From assembly GCA_019352875.1 (NCBI GenBank), contig JAAAFW010000006.1:387733-451732 (forward strand): a DNA stretch of 64,000 nt, read 5' to 3'. Positions 9,621 to 19,654 of the stretch are shown piece by piece. The position numbers and the translations under genes are program-made. Position 1 is the stretch's first letter, and every line of letters starts with the position of its first letter. The stretch is from Pedobacter cryoconitis. GTDB taxonomy: Bacteria; Bacteroidota; Bacteroidia; Sphingobacteriales; Sphingobacteriaceae. The notes under the pieces are model-generated. The model did not search any database. It was not told where the DNA came from and worked only from the letters and a program-made list of their open reading frames with translations.

Positions 9621-11243
9621 TTATTGTGCCGTTTTAGGCGTTCCGTCTTCGTTCTTGTCAACTGCCGGTCTTTTAGCTCTGTTAGCCAGGTCCCAAGCGG
9701 TAAAATATACCAGTTGTGCCCTTTTGGCCAGCAGGTCGAAATGAATTTTCTCCACTTCATCTCCCGGTTGGTGGTAATCTTCATGTACACCGTTGAAATA
9801 GAAAATTACCGGGATACCATGTTTAGCAAAGTTATAATGGTCAGAACGGTAATAGTACTGGTTAGGATCAGTCCTGTTGTTATAGGTCATGTCCAGATTT
9901 AATTTTGTGTAAGTCTCATTTGCTTTAATACCGATCGCATTCAGATCAGAACTCAGCATGTCAGAACCAATGATATAGATGAACTCCGGATTTTGCTCAT
10001 GTTCTTTATCAACACGGCCGATCATATCAATATTCAGGTTGGCGATTGTTTTATTCAGCGGGAATACCGGGTGTTCCGAATACCATTCAGAACCTAGAAG
10101 CCCTTTTTCCTCACCAACAACTGTCATGAACAAGATACTTCTTTTAGGACCCTTACCGGCCTTTTTAGCTTTCGCAAAAGCATCTGCAATCATCAATACA
10201 CCTGTTGTACCAGATCCATCATCATCAGCACCATTGTTAACTTTATCTTCACCAGATAAGGTTAAACCGATATGGTCATAATGACCGGTAATAACTAATA
10301 CTTCATTTTTAAGTACGGGATCAGAGCCTTCCAGGAATCCCAGAACGTTTTCTGCCCTAACTTTTACCTCTTCTTTTACAGCAGAGCCGCTAACATTCAA
10401 GCGGAAAGCACGTGAGGCAGGTTTAACATCAGTATCTATCTGAGTTTTTAAAGCTGCAGCGGTAGTACCTGCCGACTTTAAGATTTCATCTGCAGTTGCA
10501 GGAGAAATCAGGATAGAAGGAAAGTTTAACATTTTCTCCATTCTGGCTCTTCTCTCTTCCGTTTTGAGGCCTACCTGACCAGCACCGGCATACATCGCTT
10601 TTAATTCCGGTGTCAGGTTGTCCAGTGCAGGGTCAATCTGTAATACAGCCAGTGCCTGATTATCCGCCAGATATTTGATTTTAGCTTGTTGCGCTAAAAT
10701 AGCTTTTCTTCTGGCTGCACGGTCTTCAGGAGCAGCAGCACCTTTAGCCGTGGGATCACCCGAAGCGAACATGATTACAACTTTACCTTTTACATCAATA
10801 CCGGCGAAATCATTATATCCATCTTTATTCAGTCCGTAACCCGCAAAAACTACGTCATCACCATGGAAAGTAAAACCTTTAAGCGAAACGCCGGAAGTTG
10901 GAATTACAAAATCCTTACCCTCTTCTTTAGCTACACCATTTACAGATAATACTGTTTGTGTAAGCTGGTAGCTGACCATATCAATAGGCTGAAAATAGTC
11001 GCCATTTACAGGGCCTTTCAGGCCTATGCTTTTAAAATGATTGCGAATATACTCAGCAGCCATCCAGGCGCCTTTTTTACCGGTCTCACGACCTTCATAT
11101 TCATCAGAAGCCAGTATTGATAAATGCTTATAGCCGTGATCCTTGTTGATCGTCGTGCTAAATTTTATTGCTGTTTTATCCTGTGCCGAAACACCGATAA
11201 AGAGTAATAAAGCAAGACTGGTGCTTAAAAATGATTTGTTCAT
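9621..11243 (-). CDS. Secreted M28-family metallopeptidase with PA domain
   Basis: A 540-residue exported zinc aminopeptidase-like enzyme. The signal peptide MNKSFLSTSLALLLFIGVSA is followed by a lead-in segment, a PA-like insert (about 130-220) and an M28 catalytic domain. Ligand motifs are visible: GHYDHIG, NNGADDDGSG, VVGEEKGLLGSE, NLNIDMIG and a late SDHYNF. Family members remove N-terminal residues from peptides in the periplasm or outside the cell. It is the last gene of a tatC-rpiB-M28 run, 16 bases after rpiB, and ends at a strong terminator. Exact substrate unknown. Confidence 0.9.
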   Translation of the reverse strand: MNKSFLSTSLALLLFIGVSAQDKTAIKFSTTINKDHGYKHLSILASDEYEGRETGKKGAWMAAEYIRNHFKSIGLKGPVNGDYFQPIDMVSYQLTQTVLSVNGVAKEEGKDFVIPTSGVSLKGFTFHGDDVVFAGYGLNKDGYNDFAGIDVKGKVVIMFASGDPTAKGAAAPEDRAARRKAILAQQAKIKYLADNQALAVLQIDPALDNLTPELKAMYAGAGQVGLKTEERRARMEKMLNFPSILISPATADEILKSAGTTAAALKTQIDTDVKPASRAFRLNVSGSAVKEEVKVRAENVLGFLEGSDPVLKNEVLVITGHYDHIGLTLSGEDKVNNGADDDGSGTTGVLMIADAFAKAKKAGKGPKRSILFMTVVGEEKGLLGSEWYSEHPVFPLNKTIANLNIDMIGRVDKEHEQNPEFIYIIGSDMLSSDLNAIGIKANETYTKLNLDMTYNNRTDPNQYYYRSDHYNFAKHGIPVIFYFNGVHEDYHQPGDEVEKIHFDLLAKRAQLVYFTAWDLANRAKRPAVDKNEDGTPKTAQ

Positions 11244-11259
11244 AGTTTATAATTGAGGG

Positions 11260-11697
11260 TTAACAGGATATTTTATTCACACGGTCTGCATGTCTGCCAC
11301 CTTCAAATTCAGTTTGTAAAAAGGTCATCACCATTTCCTGCACCAGCTCCTGACGGACAAAACGGGCAGGGATACAAAGAATATTCGCATTATTATGCTG
11401 TCTGCATAAGGCAGCAAGCTCATTTTCCCAGCAGATCGCTGCACGGATGCCCTGATGTTTGTTGGCTGCAATAGCGATACCATTACCACTCCCGCAAATC
11501 AGGATACCAAATTCCGCCTCACCGCTTTCTACTGCAAGCGCTACAGGGTGTGCAAAATCAGGATAATCAACAGAGCAGGCAGAAGCCGGACCAAAGTCAG
11601 TTATCGGGAAATCAGCTAAAAACTCTTTCAGCATTTCTTTGTACGTGAAACCGGCATGGTCAGAACCGATGGCGATTTTAAAGGTTTTTAAGGGCAT
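11260..11697 (-). CDS. rpiB: Ribose-5-phosphate isomerase B
   Basis: A 145-residue RpiB/LacAB-family isomerase that interconverts ribose-5-phosphate and ribulose-5-phosphate in the pentose phosphate pathway. The start reads KIAIGSDHAGF, the phosphate-binding signature. ICGSGNGIAIAANK forms the anion-hole loop, and GIRAAICWENELAALCRQHNN matches the conserved core. Length is typical. It lies between tatC (32 bases) and the M28 peptidase (16 bases) on one strand, likely a single operon without obvious functional theme. Confidence 0.95.
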   Translation of the reverse strand: MPLKTFKIAIGSDHAGFTYKEMLKEFLADFPITDFGPASACSVDYPDFAHPVALAVESGEAEFGILICGSGNGIAIAANKHQGIRAAICWENELAALCRQHNNANILCIPARFVRQELVQEMVMTFLQTEFEGGRHADRVNKISC

Positions 11698-11729
11698 TAC
11701 AGGTTAAAAATTATAGATGGTTTTTTGGT

Positions 11730-12620
11730 TTAGTTGGAAGGTGCTTTTACCGTTCCGTATAATTCTTTATTCTTTTTACGTTCGATGCTGGCAGAGATGA
11801 AAATACTCAGCTCGTATAAAATAAACAGTGGGAATGCAACAACCAGCATGGTTACCATATCTGGTGTAGGCGTTACAACAGCTGCAATAATTAAGATAAT
11901 AACAATGGCATAACGGCGGCTCGCACGCATAAATGCTGGTGTCATGATACCAAACAGCGATAAGATATAAATCAGTACGGGTAATTCAAAAATAATACCT
12001 GTACCTATGGTTAAGGTCATTACAGAAGACAAATAAGAGTCGATTGTAAAGGTATTCTCAATCATCGGACTCACAGAGAAGTTCGTCAGGAAGTTGATGG
12101 AGAGCGGACAGATAATAAAATAACCAAACATAATCCCGATTAAAAATAACAGGGATGAGAAAAATACAAATCCACTTGCCGATTTGCGTTCTTTGTCATG
12201 TAGGGCCGGCTTAATAAACAGCCAGAGTTCAAACAGAATATATGGTACACCGAAGATCACACCCGTCATTACACAGGAATTGATCTGGAGCGTGAACTGC
12301 CCGGCCATTTCTGTATTGATAATTTTACCTTTAATCTCCGTGATACAGAATTCCGTGCCGAGCGATGGGTAGGCTGCAACCAGTTTACACATCATACGGT
12401 AAGTCCAGAAGCTCGGGTCTTTCGGACCCATGATCACTGTATTGAAAATAAAATCGTAGAAATAGAATGCAGCTATTGTAATTAATACGATAACGAGCAA
12501 TGATCGCAGTAAATGCTTCCTTAATACATCTATATGGTCGAAGAAAGACATCTCCGCTTCCAGTTTCTTTCCTTTTTCTTTGATGGCCCCAATCAGGTCC
12601 TGCGCTTTATTATCACTCAT
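11730..12620 (-). CDS. tatC: TatC, twin-arginine translocase subunit
   Basis: A 296-residue inner-membrane protein with about six hydrophobic segments and the conserved N-terminal SFFDHIDVLRKHLLRSL region, where TatC binds the twin-arginine signal. Compared with E. coli TatC it carries an extended first periplasmic loop (about residues 60-105), which is common in Bacteroidetes. TatA/TatB are not nearby. First gene of the tatC-rpiB-M28 run. Confidence 0.93.
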   Translation of the reverse strand: MSDNKAQDLIGAIKEKGKKLEAEMSFFDHIDVLRKHLLRSLLVIVLITIAAFYFYDFIFNTVIMGPKDPSFWTYRMMCKLVAAYPSLGTEFCITEIKGKIINTEMAGQFTLQINSCVMTGVIFGVPYILFELWLFIKPALHDKERKSASGFVFFSSLLFLIGIMFGYFIICPLSINFLTNFSVSPMIENTFTIDSYLSSVMTLTIGTGIIFELPVLIYILSLFGIMTPAFMRASRRYAIVIILIIAAVVTPTPDMVTMLVVAFPLFILYELSIFISASIERKKNKELYGTVKAPSN

Positions 12621-12639
12621 GTAGCTTTCTGTGTATAAA

Positions 12640-12677
12640 CAAAAATACCATTCTATTTAGATAGAATGGTATTTCGG
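12640..12677 (-). terminator. Terminator after accBC
   Basis: A 14-bp perfect stem (AAATACCATTCTAT with its complement) around a 4-base loop, followed on the minus strand by a short T-tract. It lies 26 bases beyond the accC stop. Confidence 0.8.
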
Positions 12678-12702
12678 TTTTAAATATAAGAATTAGATTG
12701 TT

Positions 12703-14043
12703 CTATTCAGAAAAAACAAAAGTTTCCATGAATTTCGTGGTAAAATTACCAGCTCTGAAATTCGGGTCCTTCATTAGTTTCAAATGGAACGGTATAGTTG
12801 TTTTTACACCTTCAATTACAAACTCACTTAAAGCACGCTCCATTGTGCTGATTGCTTCTTCCCGTGTCTGCGCAACACAGATTAATTTGGCAATCATGGA
12901 ATCGTAGTTTGAAGGAATCTGGTAACCTGCATATACATGTGTATCTACACGCACACCATGACCACCCGGAGAATGGAAATTAGTGATTTTTCCAGGACAA
13001 GGTCTGAAGTTGTTGAATGGATCTTCCGCATTGATACGGCATTCAATAGCATGCATATCCGGCAGGTAGTTTTTGCCCGAGATCGGTACACCGCTTGCTA
13101 CTTTAATCTGTTCTTTGATCAGGTCGTAGTTGATAACTTCTTCCGTAACCGGGTGCTCCACCTGAATACGGGTGTTCATCTCCATGAAATAGAAGTTACG
13201 GTGTTTATCTACAAGGAATTCAATTGTACCTGCACCTTCGTACTGAACGGCAGTAGCACCTTTGATTGCAGCTTCACCCATACGTTCCCTTAATTCAGGG
13301 GTCATAAATGGAGAAGGAGCTTCCTCTACCAATTTCTGGTGGCGACGCTGAATAGAGCAGTCACGTTCAGATAAATGGCATGCTTTACCATATTGGTCAC
13401 CAATAATCTGGATCTCGATATGACGGGGATCTTCAATATATTTTTCCAGGTATAAACCATCGTTTCCGAAAGCTGCACCTGATTCCTGTCTTGCGCTGTC
13501 CCATGCGTTCTCAAAATCTTCATCTTTCCAAACTACACGCATACCACGGCCACCACCACCAGCAGTAGCTTTCAGAATTACCGGGTAACCAACTTCATTG
13601 GCCAGAACGATACCTTCTTTTACGCTTTCCAGCAGACCTTGTGATCCTGGGATGGTAGGTACACCAGCTTTTTTCATGGTTTCCTTAGCCGAAGCTTTGT
13701 CACCCATTGAGTTAATCTGCTCAGGAGTAGCACCAATAAATTTGATTCCGTAATCTCTGCAAACAGAAGAGAATTTTGCGTTTTCAGACAAAAATCCATA
13801 ACCCGGATGTATTGCATCAGCATTGGTTAATTCTGCTGCTGAAATAATATTAGGAATACTCAGGTAAGAGTCTTTACTCGGGGGAGGCCCGATGCAGACA
13901 GCTTCATCCGCGAAACGAACGTGTAAACTTTCCCGGTCTGCTGTAGAGTAAACCGCGACAGTTTTAATGCCCATTTCTTTACAGGTACGAATAATGCGCA
14001 ATGCAATCTCGCCCCTGTTGGCAATTAATATTTTTTTAAACAT
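12703..14043 (-). CDS. accC: Biotin carboxylase subunit of acetyl-CoA carboxylase
   Basis: A 446-residue ATP-grasp enzyme that carboxylates biotin on AccB, the first half-reaction of malonyl-CoA synthesis. Visible motifs are [15 protein letters not shown] at the start, the glycine loop [10 protein letters not shown], the metal/ATP residues [14 protein letters not shown], and [11 protein letters not shown]. The ATG at 14043 is preferred over an in-frame TTG 33 bases upstream because it gives the canonical N-terminus [12 protein letters not shown]. The accB stop is 36 bases upstream. Confidence 0.96.
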   Translation of the reverse strand: MFKKILIANRGEIALRIIRTCKEMGIKTVAVYSTADRESLHVRFADEAVCIGPPPSKDSYLSIPNIISAAELTNADAIHPGYGFLSENAKFSSVCRDYGIKFIGATPEQINSMGDKASAKETMKKAGVPTIPGSQGLLESVKEGIVLANEVGYPVILKATAGGGGRGMRVVWKDEDFENAWDSARQESGAAFGNDGLYLEKYIEDPRHIEIQIIGDQYGKACHLSERDCSIQRRHQKLVEEAPSPFMTPELRERMGEAAIKGATAVQYEGAGTIEFLVDKHRNFYFMEMNTRIQVEHPVTEEVINYDLIKEQIKVASGVPISGKNYLPDMHAIECRINAEDPFNNFRPCPGKITNFHSPGGHGVRVDTHVYAGYQIPSNYDSMIAKLICVAQTREEAISTMERALSEFVIEGVKTTIPFHLKLMKDPNFRAGNFTTKFMETFVFSE

Positions 14044-14079
14044 ATCTTTGATAAAATGTGAATCTGCCTGGGGCAAGTA

Positions 14080-14553
14080 TTACATTGGTTCTACTAAAAA
14101 TAAAGGTTGATCATATTCTACCGGAGTAGCGTTTTCTACCAGAACTTTAACGATCCGGCCTGAAACTTCACTTTCAATCTCGTTGAATAATTTCATGGCC
14201 TCAATAATACAGATCACTTTTCCTGAAGTAATTTCATCACCTACATTTGCGAATGATGGTTTATCAGGGCTTGAAGAGCGGTAGAAAGTACCGATCATCG
14301 GAGATTTAACTGTGATATATTTGGAACTGTCATCAGCTGCTGGTGCAGGGGCAGCCGGAGCTGTAGCCTGTGGTGCTACCGGTGCAGCAGGCAGAACCTG
14401 AGGTGCTGTCTGTACAGGTACAGTTGTATTGATCACGGTCGGTGTCTGATTCGTTTTGATAGTGATTTTGAACTCTTTCTGCTCAATTGCCACTTCATTT
14501 ACGCCCGAACGAGAAACAAATTTAATGAGTTCCTGAATTTGCTTGATATCCAT
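14080..14553 (-). CDS. accB: Biotin carboxyl carrier protein of acetyl-CoA carboxylase
   Basis: A 157-residue carrier. An N-terminal helix (DIKQIQELIKFVSRSG) leads to an Ala/Pro-rich flexible linker (about residues 45-80) and a C-terminal biotinyl domain with EAMKLFNEIE, where the Lys is biotinylated. It works with AccC and, elsewhere in the genome, the carboxyltransferase AccAD. It lies between fabH and accC in a fatty-acid synthesis cluster. Confidence 0.96.
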   Translation of the reverse strand: MDIKQIQELIKFVSRSGVNEVAIEQKEFKITIKTNQTPTVINTTVPVQTAPQVLPAAPVAPQATAPAAPAPAADDSSKYITVKSPMIGTFYRSSSPDKPSFANVGDEITSGKVICIIEAMKLFNEIESEVSGRIVKVLVENATPVEYDQPLFLVEPM

Positions 14554-14622
14554 TTTTTGGTGTTTTGTTGAAAAGATTACTGTCTTTTTAAGGACACTAA
14601 GTTAATGTTTTTATTATGTATT

Positions 14623-15612
14623 TTAATAAGCCCACTTCAGGTAAACTGAACCCCAGGTGAAGCCACCGCCGAAAGCAGCGAGAACAATATTGTCTCCTTT
14701 TTTCAGCTGGCTTTCCCATTCCCATAAACAAAGTGGAATAGTACCGTTGGTTGTATTACCGTAACGCTCAATATTAATCATTACTTTTTCTGAACCCACG
14801 CCCATTCTGGCAGCAGTGGCATCAATAATTCTTTTATTAGCCTGGTGAGGGACAAGCCATTTTACATCATCAGAAGTCAGGTTATTTCTTTCCATAATTT
14901 CTGCAGCCACATCTGCCATATTGGTTACCGCAAATTTAAATACAGTTTTACCTTCCTGGTAGACGAAATGCTCACGCTTATCTACAGTTTCGTGGGAAGC
15001 CGGTTTAACTGAACCACCAGCTTTCTGATGCAGGAACTGTTCGCCGGCACCATCTGTTTTTAATACGGCGTCCATTATACCATTACCTTCTGTATTAGGC
15101 TCCAGTAATACTGCACCACAGCCATCCCCAAAAATAATGCAGGTAGCACGGTCAGTATAATCAATAATGGAAGACATTTTATCACCGCCTACAACCAGTA
15201 CTTTCTGGTGTTTGCCAGATTCAATGAACTGCGAACCCGTAGTTAATCCGAAAATGAAACCTGAACAAGCAGCCTGAAGATCGAAACCCCATGCATTTAC
15301 TGCACCAATTTTGTTGGCCAGGATGTTGGCTGTCGCCGGGAAAGGATGGTCTGGTGTGGTTGTACAGAAAATAATCAGATCGATTTCTTCTGCAGTAATT
15401 CCTCTTTTTTTCAACAGGCCGTTTACAGCATGAACAGCCATATCAGAAGTGCCTGCGCCTTCCTCTTTTAATATTCTTCGCTCTTTAATACCCGTTCGAG
15501 AGGTTATCCATTCATCTGTTGTGTCTACTATTGTTTCTAACTCTTGATTAGAAAGGACATATTCAGGAACGTAACCTTGAACCGCAGTAATTGCAGCGTG
15601 AATCTTATTCAT
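14623..15612 (-). CDS. fabH: 3-oxoacyl-ACP synthase III
   Basis: A 329-residue condensing enzyme that starts fatty-acid chains from an acyl-CoA primer and malonyl-ACP. The catalytic triad is visible: Cys in LQAACSGF, His in VPHQANKR and Asn in [24 protein letters not shown] and a Gly-rich C-terminal end (FGGGFTWGS) are also family-typical. It begins 13 bases after plsX ends, in the conserved plsX-fabH order. Confidence 0.96.
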   Translation of the reverse strand: MNKIHAAITAVQGYVPEYVLSNQELETIVDTTDEWITSRTGIKERRILKEEGAGTSDMAVHAVNGLLKKRGITAEEIDLIIFCTTTPDHPFPATANILANKIGAVNAWGFDLQAACSGFIFGLTTGSQFIESGKHQKVLVVGGDKMSSIIDYTDRATCIIFGDGCGAVLLEPNTEGNGIMDAVLKTDGAGEQFLHQKAGGSVKPASHETVDKREHFVYQEGKTVFKFAVTNMADVAAEIMERNNLTSDDVKWLVPHQANKRIIDATAARMGVGSEKVMINIERYGNTTNGTIPLCLWEWESQLKKGDNIVLAAFGGGFTWGSVYLKWAY

Positions 15613-15625
15613 TTTTCGATTAATT

Positions 15626-16564
15626 TTATTTAAATGCGGCCTGTATTTTATCTACCAGACCTGTAGTTATCATGTCTCTCGCCTGAAACACCATATTTTT
15701 TACGGCAGTAGGGGTAGAGATTCCATGACCAATAATTACAGGTGCATTTACACCGAGAACAGGGCTTCCACCATAATTCTCATAGTTAAACCTGTCAAAG
15801 AATTCGTCTTTCAATCCTTTTTTGATGGTCATGATATAAAATGATTCTGCTAGCTTAAGCATAATATTACCTGTAAATCCATCACAGACAATTACATCGG
15901 CTTTTTGATTGAACAGATCACGTCCTTCAATGTTTCCAACAAAATTAAAGAGATTGCATTCTTTCATTAATGGGAAAGTAGCCAGACTCAGCATGTTTCC
16001 TTTTTCATCTTCTTCACCAATATTGATTAGCCCGACTTTCGGATTATCAATTTGCATTACATTCTCTGCATACAAGCTGCCCAGTACACCAAATTGTAAT
16101 AATGTATCGGGTTTACAGTCAGCATTGGCACCTACGTCAAGCATCAATCCGCGTCCGCCGTCCAGCTTAGGTACGATCGTGCAAAGGCAGGGCCTGATAA
16201 TGCCGGGTACGGTCTTCACACTGAAAACAGCACCAACCATCATTGCACCAGAGTTTCCTGCACCAACAAAAGCATCTAGTTCGCCTTTTTTGAGCATAGA
16301 AAAACCGACAGCTATACTGGAATTTGGTTTTTGGGTAATGGCTTTGGTAGGATGTTCACCCATTCCTACAACTTCATCAGTATGTATGAATTCAAAGTGA
16401 TCGGGATTGAAACCCTGTTCAGCGATTAACGGCTTAATCTGCTGTGTATCGCCAATGAGAACGAGTTGTTCATTCGGCAATAAGAATTCATGAGCAGCTA
16501 TTGCTCCCAAAACATTTGCTTTGGGAGCATAGTCTCCGCCCATTATATCGAGACCTATTCTCAT
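15626..16564 (-). CDS. plsX: Phosphate acyltransferase PlsX
   Basis: A 312-residue soluble enzyme that makes acyl-phosphate from acyl-ACP for phospholipid synthesis. The start [17 protein letters not shown], together with GNSGAMM and [16 protein letters not shown], is diagnostic. Its place between rpmF and fabH is the widespread bacterial yceD-rpmF-plsX-fabH arrangement, which links ribosome and membrane-lipid production. Confidence 0.96.
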   Translation of the reverse strand: MRIGLDIMGGDYAPKANVLGAIAAHEFLLPNEQLVLIGDTQQIKPLIAEQGFNPDHFEFIHTDEVVGMGEHPTKAITQKPNSSIAVGFSMLKKGELDAFVGAGNSGAMMVGAVFSVKTVPGIIRPCLCTIVPKLDGGRGLMLDVGANADCKPDTLLQFGVLGSLYAENVMQIDNPKVGLINIGEEDEKGNMLSLATFPLMKECNLFNFVGNIEGRDLFNQKADVIVCDGFTGNIMLKLAESFYIMTIKKGLKDEFFDRFNYENYGGSPVLGVNAPVIIGHGISTPTAVKNMVFQARDMITTGLVDKIQAAFK

Positions 16565-16664
16565 AGTAAAAAATCAGTTTGTGAGTAAAGCATTATTGCC
16601 TTTTTTTTCAAGCGCCTAAGATAAACCTATACCGGCTGAAAACACAAACAATTTCTCAGGAAAA

Positions 16665-16856
16665 TTACCCTATTGAGGTGTTTTCAATAACTAGTTTACC
16701 GTTGTAGTATAAATTACCGTCAACGTTGTATGCGTGGTGTGGAACATGGATTGCACCGGTTGTCTGACAAGTAGCTAAAGAAGGAGCTACCGCTTTATAG
16801 TGTGTTCTTCTTTTATCTCTTCTGCTTTTAGAGATCTTGCGTTTTGGATGTGCCAT
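16665..16856 (-). CDS. rpmF: Ribosomal protein bL32
   Basis: A 63-residue basic protein beginning [20 protein letters not shown], the bL32 signature for the large ribosomal subunit. It contains a single Cys and no four-Cys zinc knuckle, so it is of the zinc-independent kind. It is located 18 bases after yceD and 100 bases before plsX. Confidence 0.97.
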   Translation of the reverse strand: MAHPKRKISKSRRDKRRTHYKAVAPSLATCQTTGAIHVPHHAYNVDGNLYYNGKLVIENTSIG

Positions 16857-16874
16857 TGCTGATTTATTTAAGTA

Positions 16875-17402
16875 TTATTTTAATTTTTTTAATGCTTCCC
16901 ATCTCGGGTCTGCACCGTTATCTGTTTCTTCCTGCTGAGCCGGATTAGCTAAACTTTCCAGTCTTGCTATCATTTCCTGGTCACACGTGGCACCAGCCTG
17001 CTCGCACAATTTAATATAAGGCACTGATACGTTAATAAACTCATAGAGTATCTCAGCGATATCAAGGCTGCTTTCTTTTTTATTCAGGACGATGATCTCC
17101 AGATCATCACTTTCCAGCTCATCTTCAGCGAATTTGACTATTTGTCTCTCCCTGACATCAACAGGGTAATCAAATTCAGCTAAACACTTGTCACAATCTA
17201 ATTTTATTGTTCCCCTTACGCGGATTTTTAAAATTAGCATGGTTTCCTGCTTATCCAGTTCTACATCTACCTTGAGATTCCCGCTTTTAACGAGCGAGTA
17301 TTCAAAAGCATCAAAAAAGCTGTTATCAATCTCAAAATCAAATTGATGTATGCCAATTTTTAAGCCTGTAAACGGAATTGAAAATTGCTTTAAAGGTTTC
17401 AA
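16875..17402 (-). CDS. YceD-family (DUF177) protein
   Basis: A 175-residue protein of the YceD/DUF177 family, which is linked genetically to 23S rRNA accumulation and almost always sits before rpmF. A CDKC pair lies in the centre. I chose the TTG at 17402, giving MKPLKQFSIPFTG, over an upstream TTG at 17426. The upstream start would place translation within a promoter-like TACATTTG at 17424-17431. No ATG is available near the N-terminus. Confidence 0.88.
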   Translation of the reverse strand: MKPLKQFSIPFTGLKIGIHQFDFEIDNSFFDAFEYSLVKSGNLKVDVELDKQETMLILKIRVRGTIKLDCDKCLAEFDYPVDVRERQIVKFAEDELESDDLEIIVLNKKESSLDIAEILYEFINVSVPYIKLCEQAGATCDQEMIARLESLANPAQQEETDNGADPRWEALKKLK

Positions 17403-17423
17403 TTGTAACAAAATTTTAGCCCG

Positions 17424-17431
17424 CAAATGTA
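17424..17431 (-). promoter_or_regulatory. Possible -7 element for yceD-rpmF-plsX-fabH-accBC
   Basis: On the minus strand this reads TACATTTG, an exact match to the Bacteroidetes -7 consensus TAnnTTTG. No good TTTG lies at the usual 19-20 base distance upstream, so this is only half supported. Confidence 0.35.
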
Positions 17432-17521
17432 TGAATTATTTTGACATTTATAAAATGTTTTGCAAATATTATTGCCCGGTCAGCCTGATTAAGATTTATC
17501 AGGTCAATCGTTTAGCTCTGA

Positions 17522-18601
17522 TTAATTCGCATCATCCTTTACGTCGGAAGCTGTTTCAATGACTTTACCGCCTGTTCTCAGCTGATTACTTAGTAATGCT
17601 TCCTGTTCCCTGCGTTTTCTCACAATATCAACTGCTGCAAAAACTGCTTCCACGAAAGAAGAAGGATCTGCAAGGTTCTTGCCAGCAATGTCGTAACCTG
17701 TGCCATGATCAGGAGAGGTCCTTACGAACTTCATACCTGCTGTATAATTTACGCCGTGTCCGAATGCAATCGTCTTGAAAGGAATAAGTCCCTGGTCATG
17801 ATACATAGCCAGTACAGCGTCAAATTTCTTGTACGTACCGTTGCCGAAAAATCCATCAGCAGGGTAAGGGCCAAAACAAATTACACCACTGTCAAATGCA
17901 GTCTGGATAGCCGGGATAATAGTGTCCTGCTCTTCTTTACCCAGTAAGCCATTATCTCCCGCATGCGGATTCAATCCCAGGACAGCAATTTTAGGTTTCT
18001 CTATCCAGAAATCTTTTTTCAGACTCTGGTTAATTAAAAGCAGTTTCTGTACGATTGCCTCCTTAGTGATTTTTTCAGGAATCTGTGCAACCGGAATATG
18101 ACCGGTTACCACACCCACGCGAATTTCTTCACTAACCAGGAACATCAGTACGTCCTTTGCGCCGCAGCGTTCCTGCAGGTATTCTGTATGTCCGGCAAAT
18201 TGAAAATTCTCGGACTGGATATTGTGTTTATTGATCGGTGCCGTAACCAGTGCATCAATTGCACCACTTACCAGATCTTCTGTCGCTTTTTCCAAAGAAA
18301 GCAGGGCATATTTACCGCCGGTTTCAGTGGATGAGCCCAGTTCAATCTTTACATCTTCTTCCCAGCAGTTAATCATATTCGCTTTCTTGGGATTAGCCGA
18401 TGCAGCGTCAGTAATCACCTGGAAATTGAAATCTCCCAGGCCGAGCGCTTTCCTGTGATAGGAAGCCACTTTGGTATGCCCGTAAACGATCACAGTACAG
18501 AAGTCTAAAACGCTCTGATGCGCTAAAGTCTTCAGAATGACCTCCAGACCTATACCATTTACATCACCGATACTAATACCTATTTTAATCTTATTGCTCA
18601 T
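17522..18601 (-). CDS. pdxA: 4-hydroxythreonine-4-phosphate dehydrogenase
   Basis: A 359-residue NAD-dependent enzyme of pyridoxal phosphate synthesis (DXP-dependent route). The start ISIGDVNGIG, the metal-binding and substrate motifs FAGHTEYL and AMYHDQGLIPFK, and the C-terminal TSPDHGTGYDIAGK are diagnostic. The ATG at 18601 gives MSNKIKIGIS; an in-frame start 24 bases upstream is less likely. PdxA needs PdxJ, which is not in the window. Confidence 0.95.
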   Translation of the reverse strand: MSNKIKIGISIGDVNGIGLEVILKTLAHQSVLDFCTVIVYGHTKVASYHRKALGLGDFNFQVITDAASANPKKANMINCWEEDVKIELGSSTETGGKYALLSLEKATEDLVSGAIDALVTAPINKHNIQSENFQFAGHTEYLQERCGAKDVLMFLVSEEIRVGVVTGHIPVAQIPEKITKEAIVQKLLLINQSLKKDFWIEKPKIAVLGLNPHAGDNGLLGKEEQDTIIPAIQTAFDSGVICFGPYPADGFFGNGTYKKFDAVLAMYHDQGLIPFKTIAFGHGVNYTAGMKFVRTSPDHGTGYDIAGKNLADPSSFVEAVFAAVDIVRKRREQEALLSNQLRTGGKVIETASDVKDDAN

Positions 18602-18649
18602 GCTCAAATCGAAATTTGTCCGCAAAATACAGAAAAAATTACAGGATCA

Positions 18650-18790
18650 GTGGTTTTTGATTCTAACAAGAAATATGGCGCCAATGAGATGTTAAATTTT
18701 AGGGAGTGGAAAGTCGACAATGGAATTTACTGGTTAAAAGGAGAAAATGGCACTGGCAAATTGTACCAGTTTTTGATATTTTGCAAGTAA
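18650..18790 (+). pseudogene. Relic of an ABC-transporter ATPase N-terminus
   Basis: The plus strand encodes NKKYGANEML, then DNGIYWLKGENGTGK at about 18716-18760, ending at a stop at 18788. This copies the first beta-sheet and Walker A loop of an ABC ATPase (normally GxNGxGKST), but the S-T and the whole remainder of the domain are missing. No start codon or neighbouring transporter gene is present, so it appears to be a deletion scar between pdxA and panB. Seen directly: Walker A-like peptide. Inferred: gene loss. Confidence 0.55.
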
Positions 18791-18816
18791 ATGTTTAAGG
18801 CTGATGGGGTTGAAAG

Positions 18817-19632
18817 CTAATACTGTTCGCTGTTATTGGGAAATGCTTTTGATTTAACATCGGAAACATAACTTTCTCCTGCCAGCCGGATTTCTTCGTA
18901 CAGATCTAAATACTGCCTCAAAAACTTCGGCCTGAATCCCTTTGTTAACCCTATCATATCATTGATTACCAAAACCTGTCCATCACATCCATTACCTGCA
19001 CCTATTCCAATGGTCGGTATTTTCAGCATTTGGGAAACCTCCATTCCAAGTTTCGCAGGAATCTTTTCAAGAAGCAGTGCGAAACAGCCCGCCTGCTGAA
19101 GCAATGCAGCATCCTCCATTAGTTTCGAAGCCTCCGCCTCGTTCTTTCCTCGGACTGCATAGGTTCCAAACTTATAAATCGACTGCGGCGTCAGACCCAG
19201 ATGGCCCATTACAGGAATACCAGCGCAAAGAATTCGATCTACAGATTCCATAATTTCTGCTCCTCCTTCCAGTTTAAGCCCATGTGCGCCAGATTCCTTC
19301 ATTATCCGAATGGCTGAGTTTAGGGCCTCCCTGGAATTTCCCTGGTAAGTTCCGAAGGGCAGATCAACCAGGACCAGCGATCTTTTTGCCGCTCTGACAA
19401 CGCTTTGAGCATGATAAATCATTTGATCTAGCGTTATAGGAAGCGTAGTTTCATGACCAGCCATCACATTCGACGCGGAATCACCGACTAGCAGTACATC
19501 CAGGCCTGCATCATCAAGCACAGTCGCCATGGAGTAATCATAAGCAGTCAGCATGGCGATCTTCTCGCCATCATCCTTCATCTTCTGCAGGGTATTGGTG
19601 GTGATTCTTTTAATTTCTTTATGTTGAGACAT
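18817..19632 (-). CDS. panB: 3-methyl-2-oxobutanoate hydroxymethyltransferase
   Basis: A 271-residue enzyme of pantothenate synthesis that transfers a hydroxymethyl group to 2-oxoisovalerate. Motifs seen are [19 protein letters not shown] (Mg-binding Asp), VLVDLPFG, the catalytic-region LKLEGG, and GHLGLTPQS. Length is typical. It starts 22 bases after the EamA transporter on the same strand. PanC is not nearby. Confidence 0.96.
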   Translation of the reverse strand: MSQHKEIKRITTNTLQKMKDDGEKIAMLTAYDYSMATVLDDAGLDVLLVGDSASNVMAGHETTLPITLDQMIYHAQSVVRAAKRSLVLVDLPFGTYQGNSREALNSAIRIMKESGAHGLKLEGGAEIMESVDRILCAGIPVMGHLGLTPQSIYKFGTYAVRGKNEAEASKLMEDAALLQQAGCFALLLEKIPAKLGMEVSQMLKIPTIGIGAGNGCDGQVLVINDMIGLTKGFRPKFLRQYLDLYEEIRLAGESYVSDVKSKAFPNNSEQY

Positions 19633-19654
19633 GATATATTTATATAAGATATTT

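Noticed and set aside
14044..14076. Longer accC start at TTG 14076
   Set aside because: It adds residues foreign to the family and the ATG at 14043 gives the canonical N-terminus.
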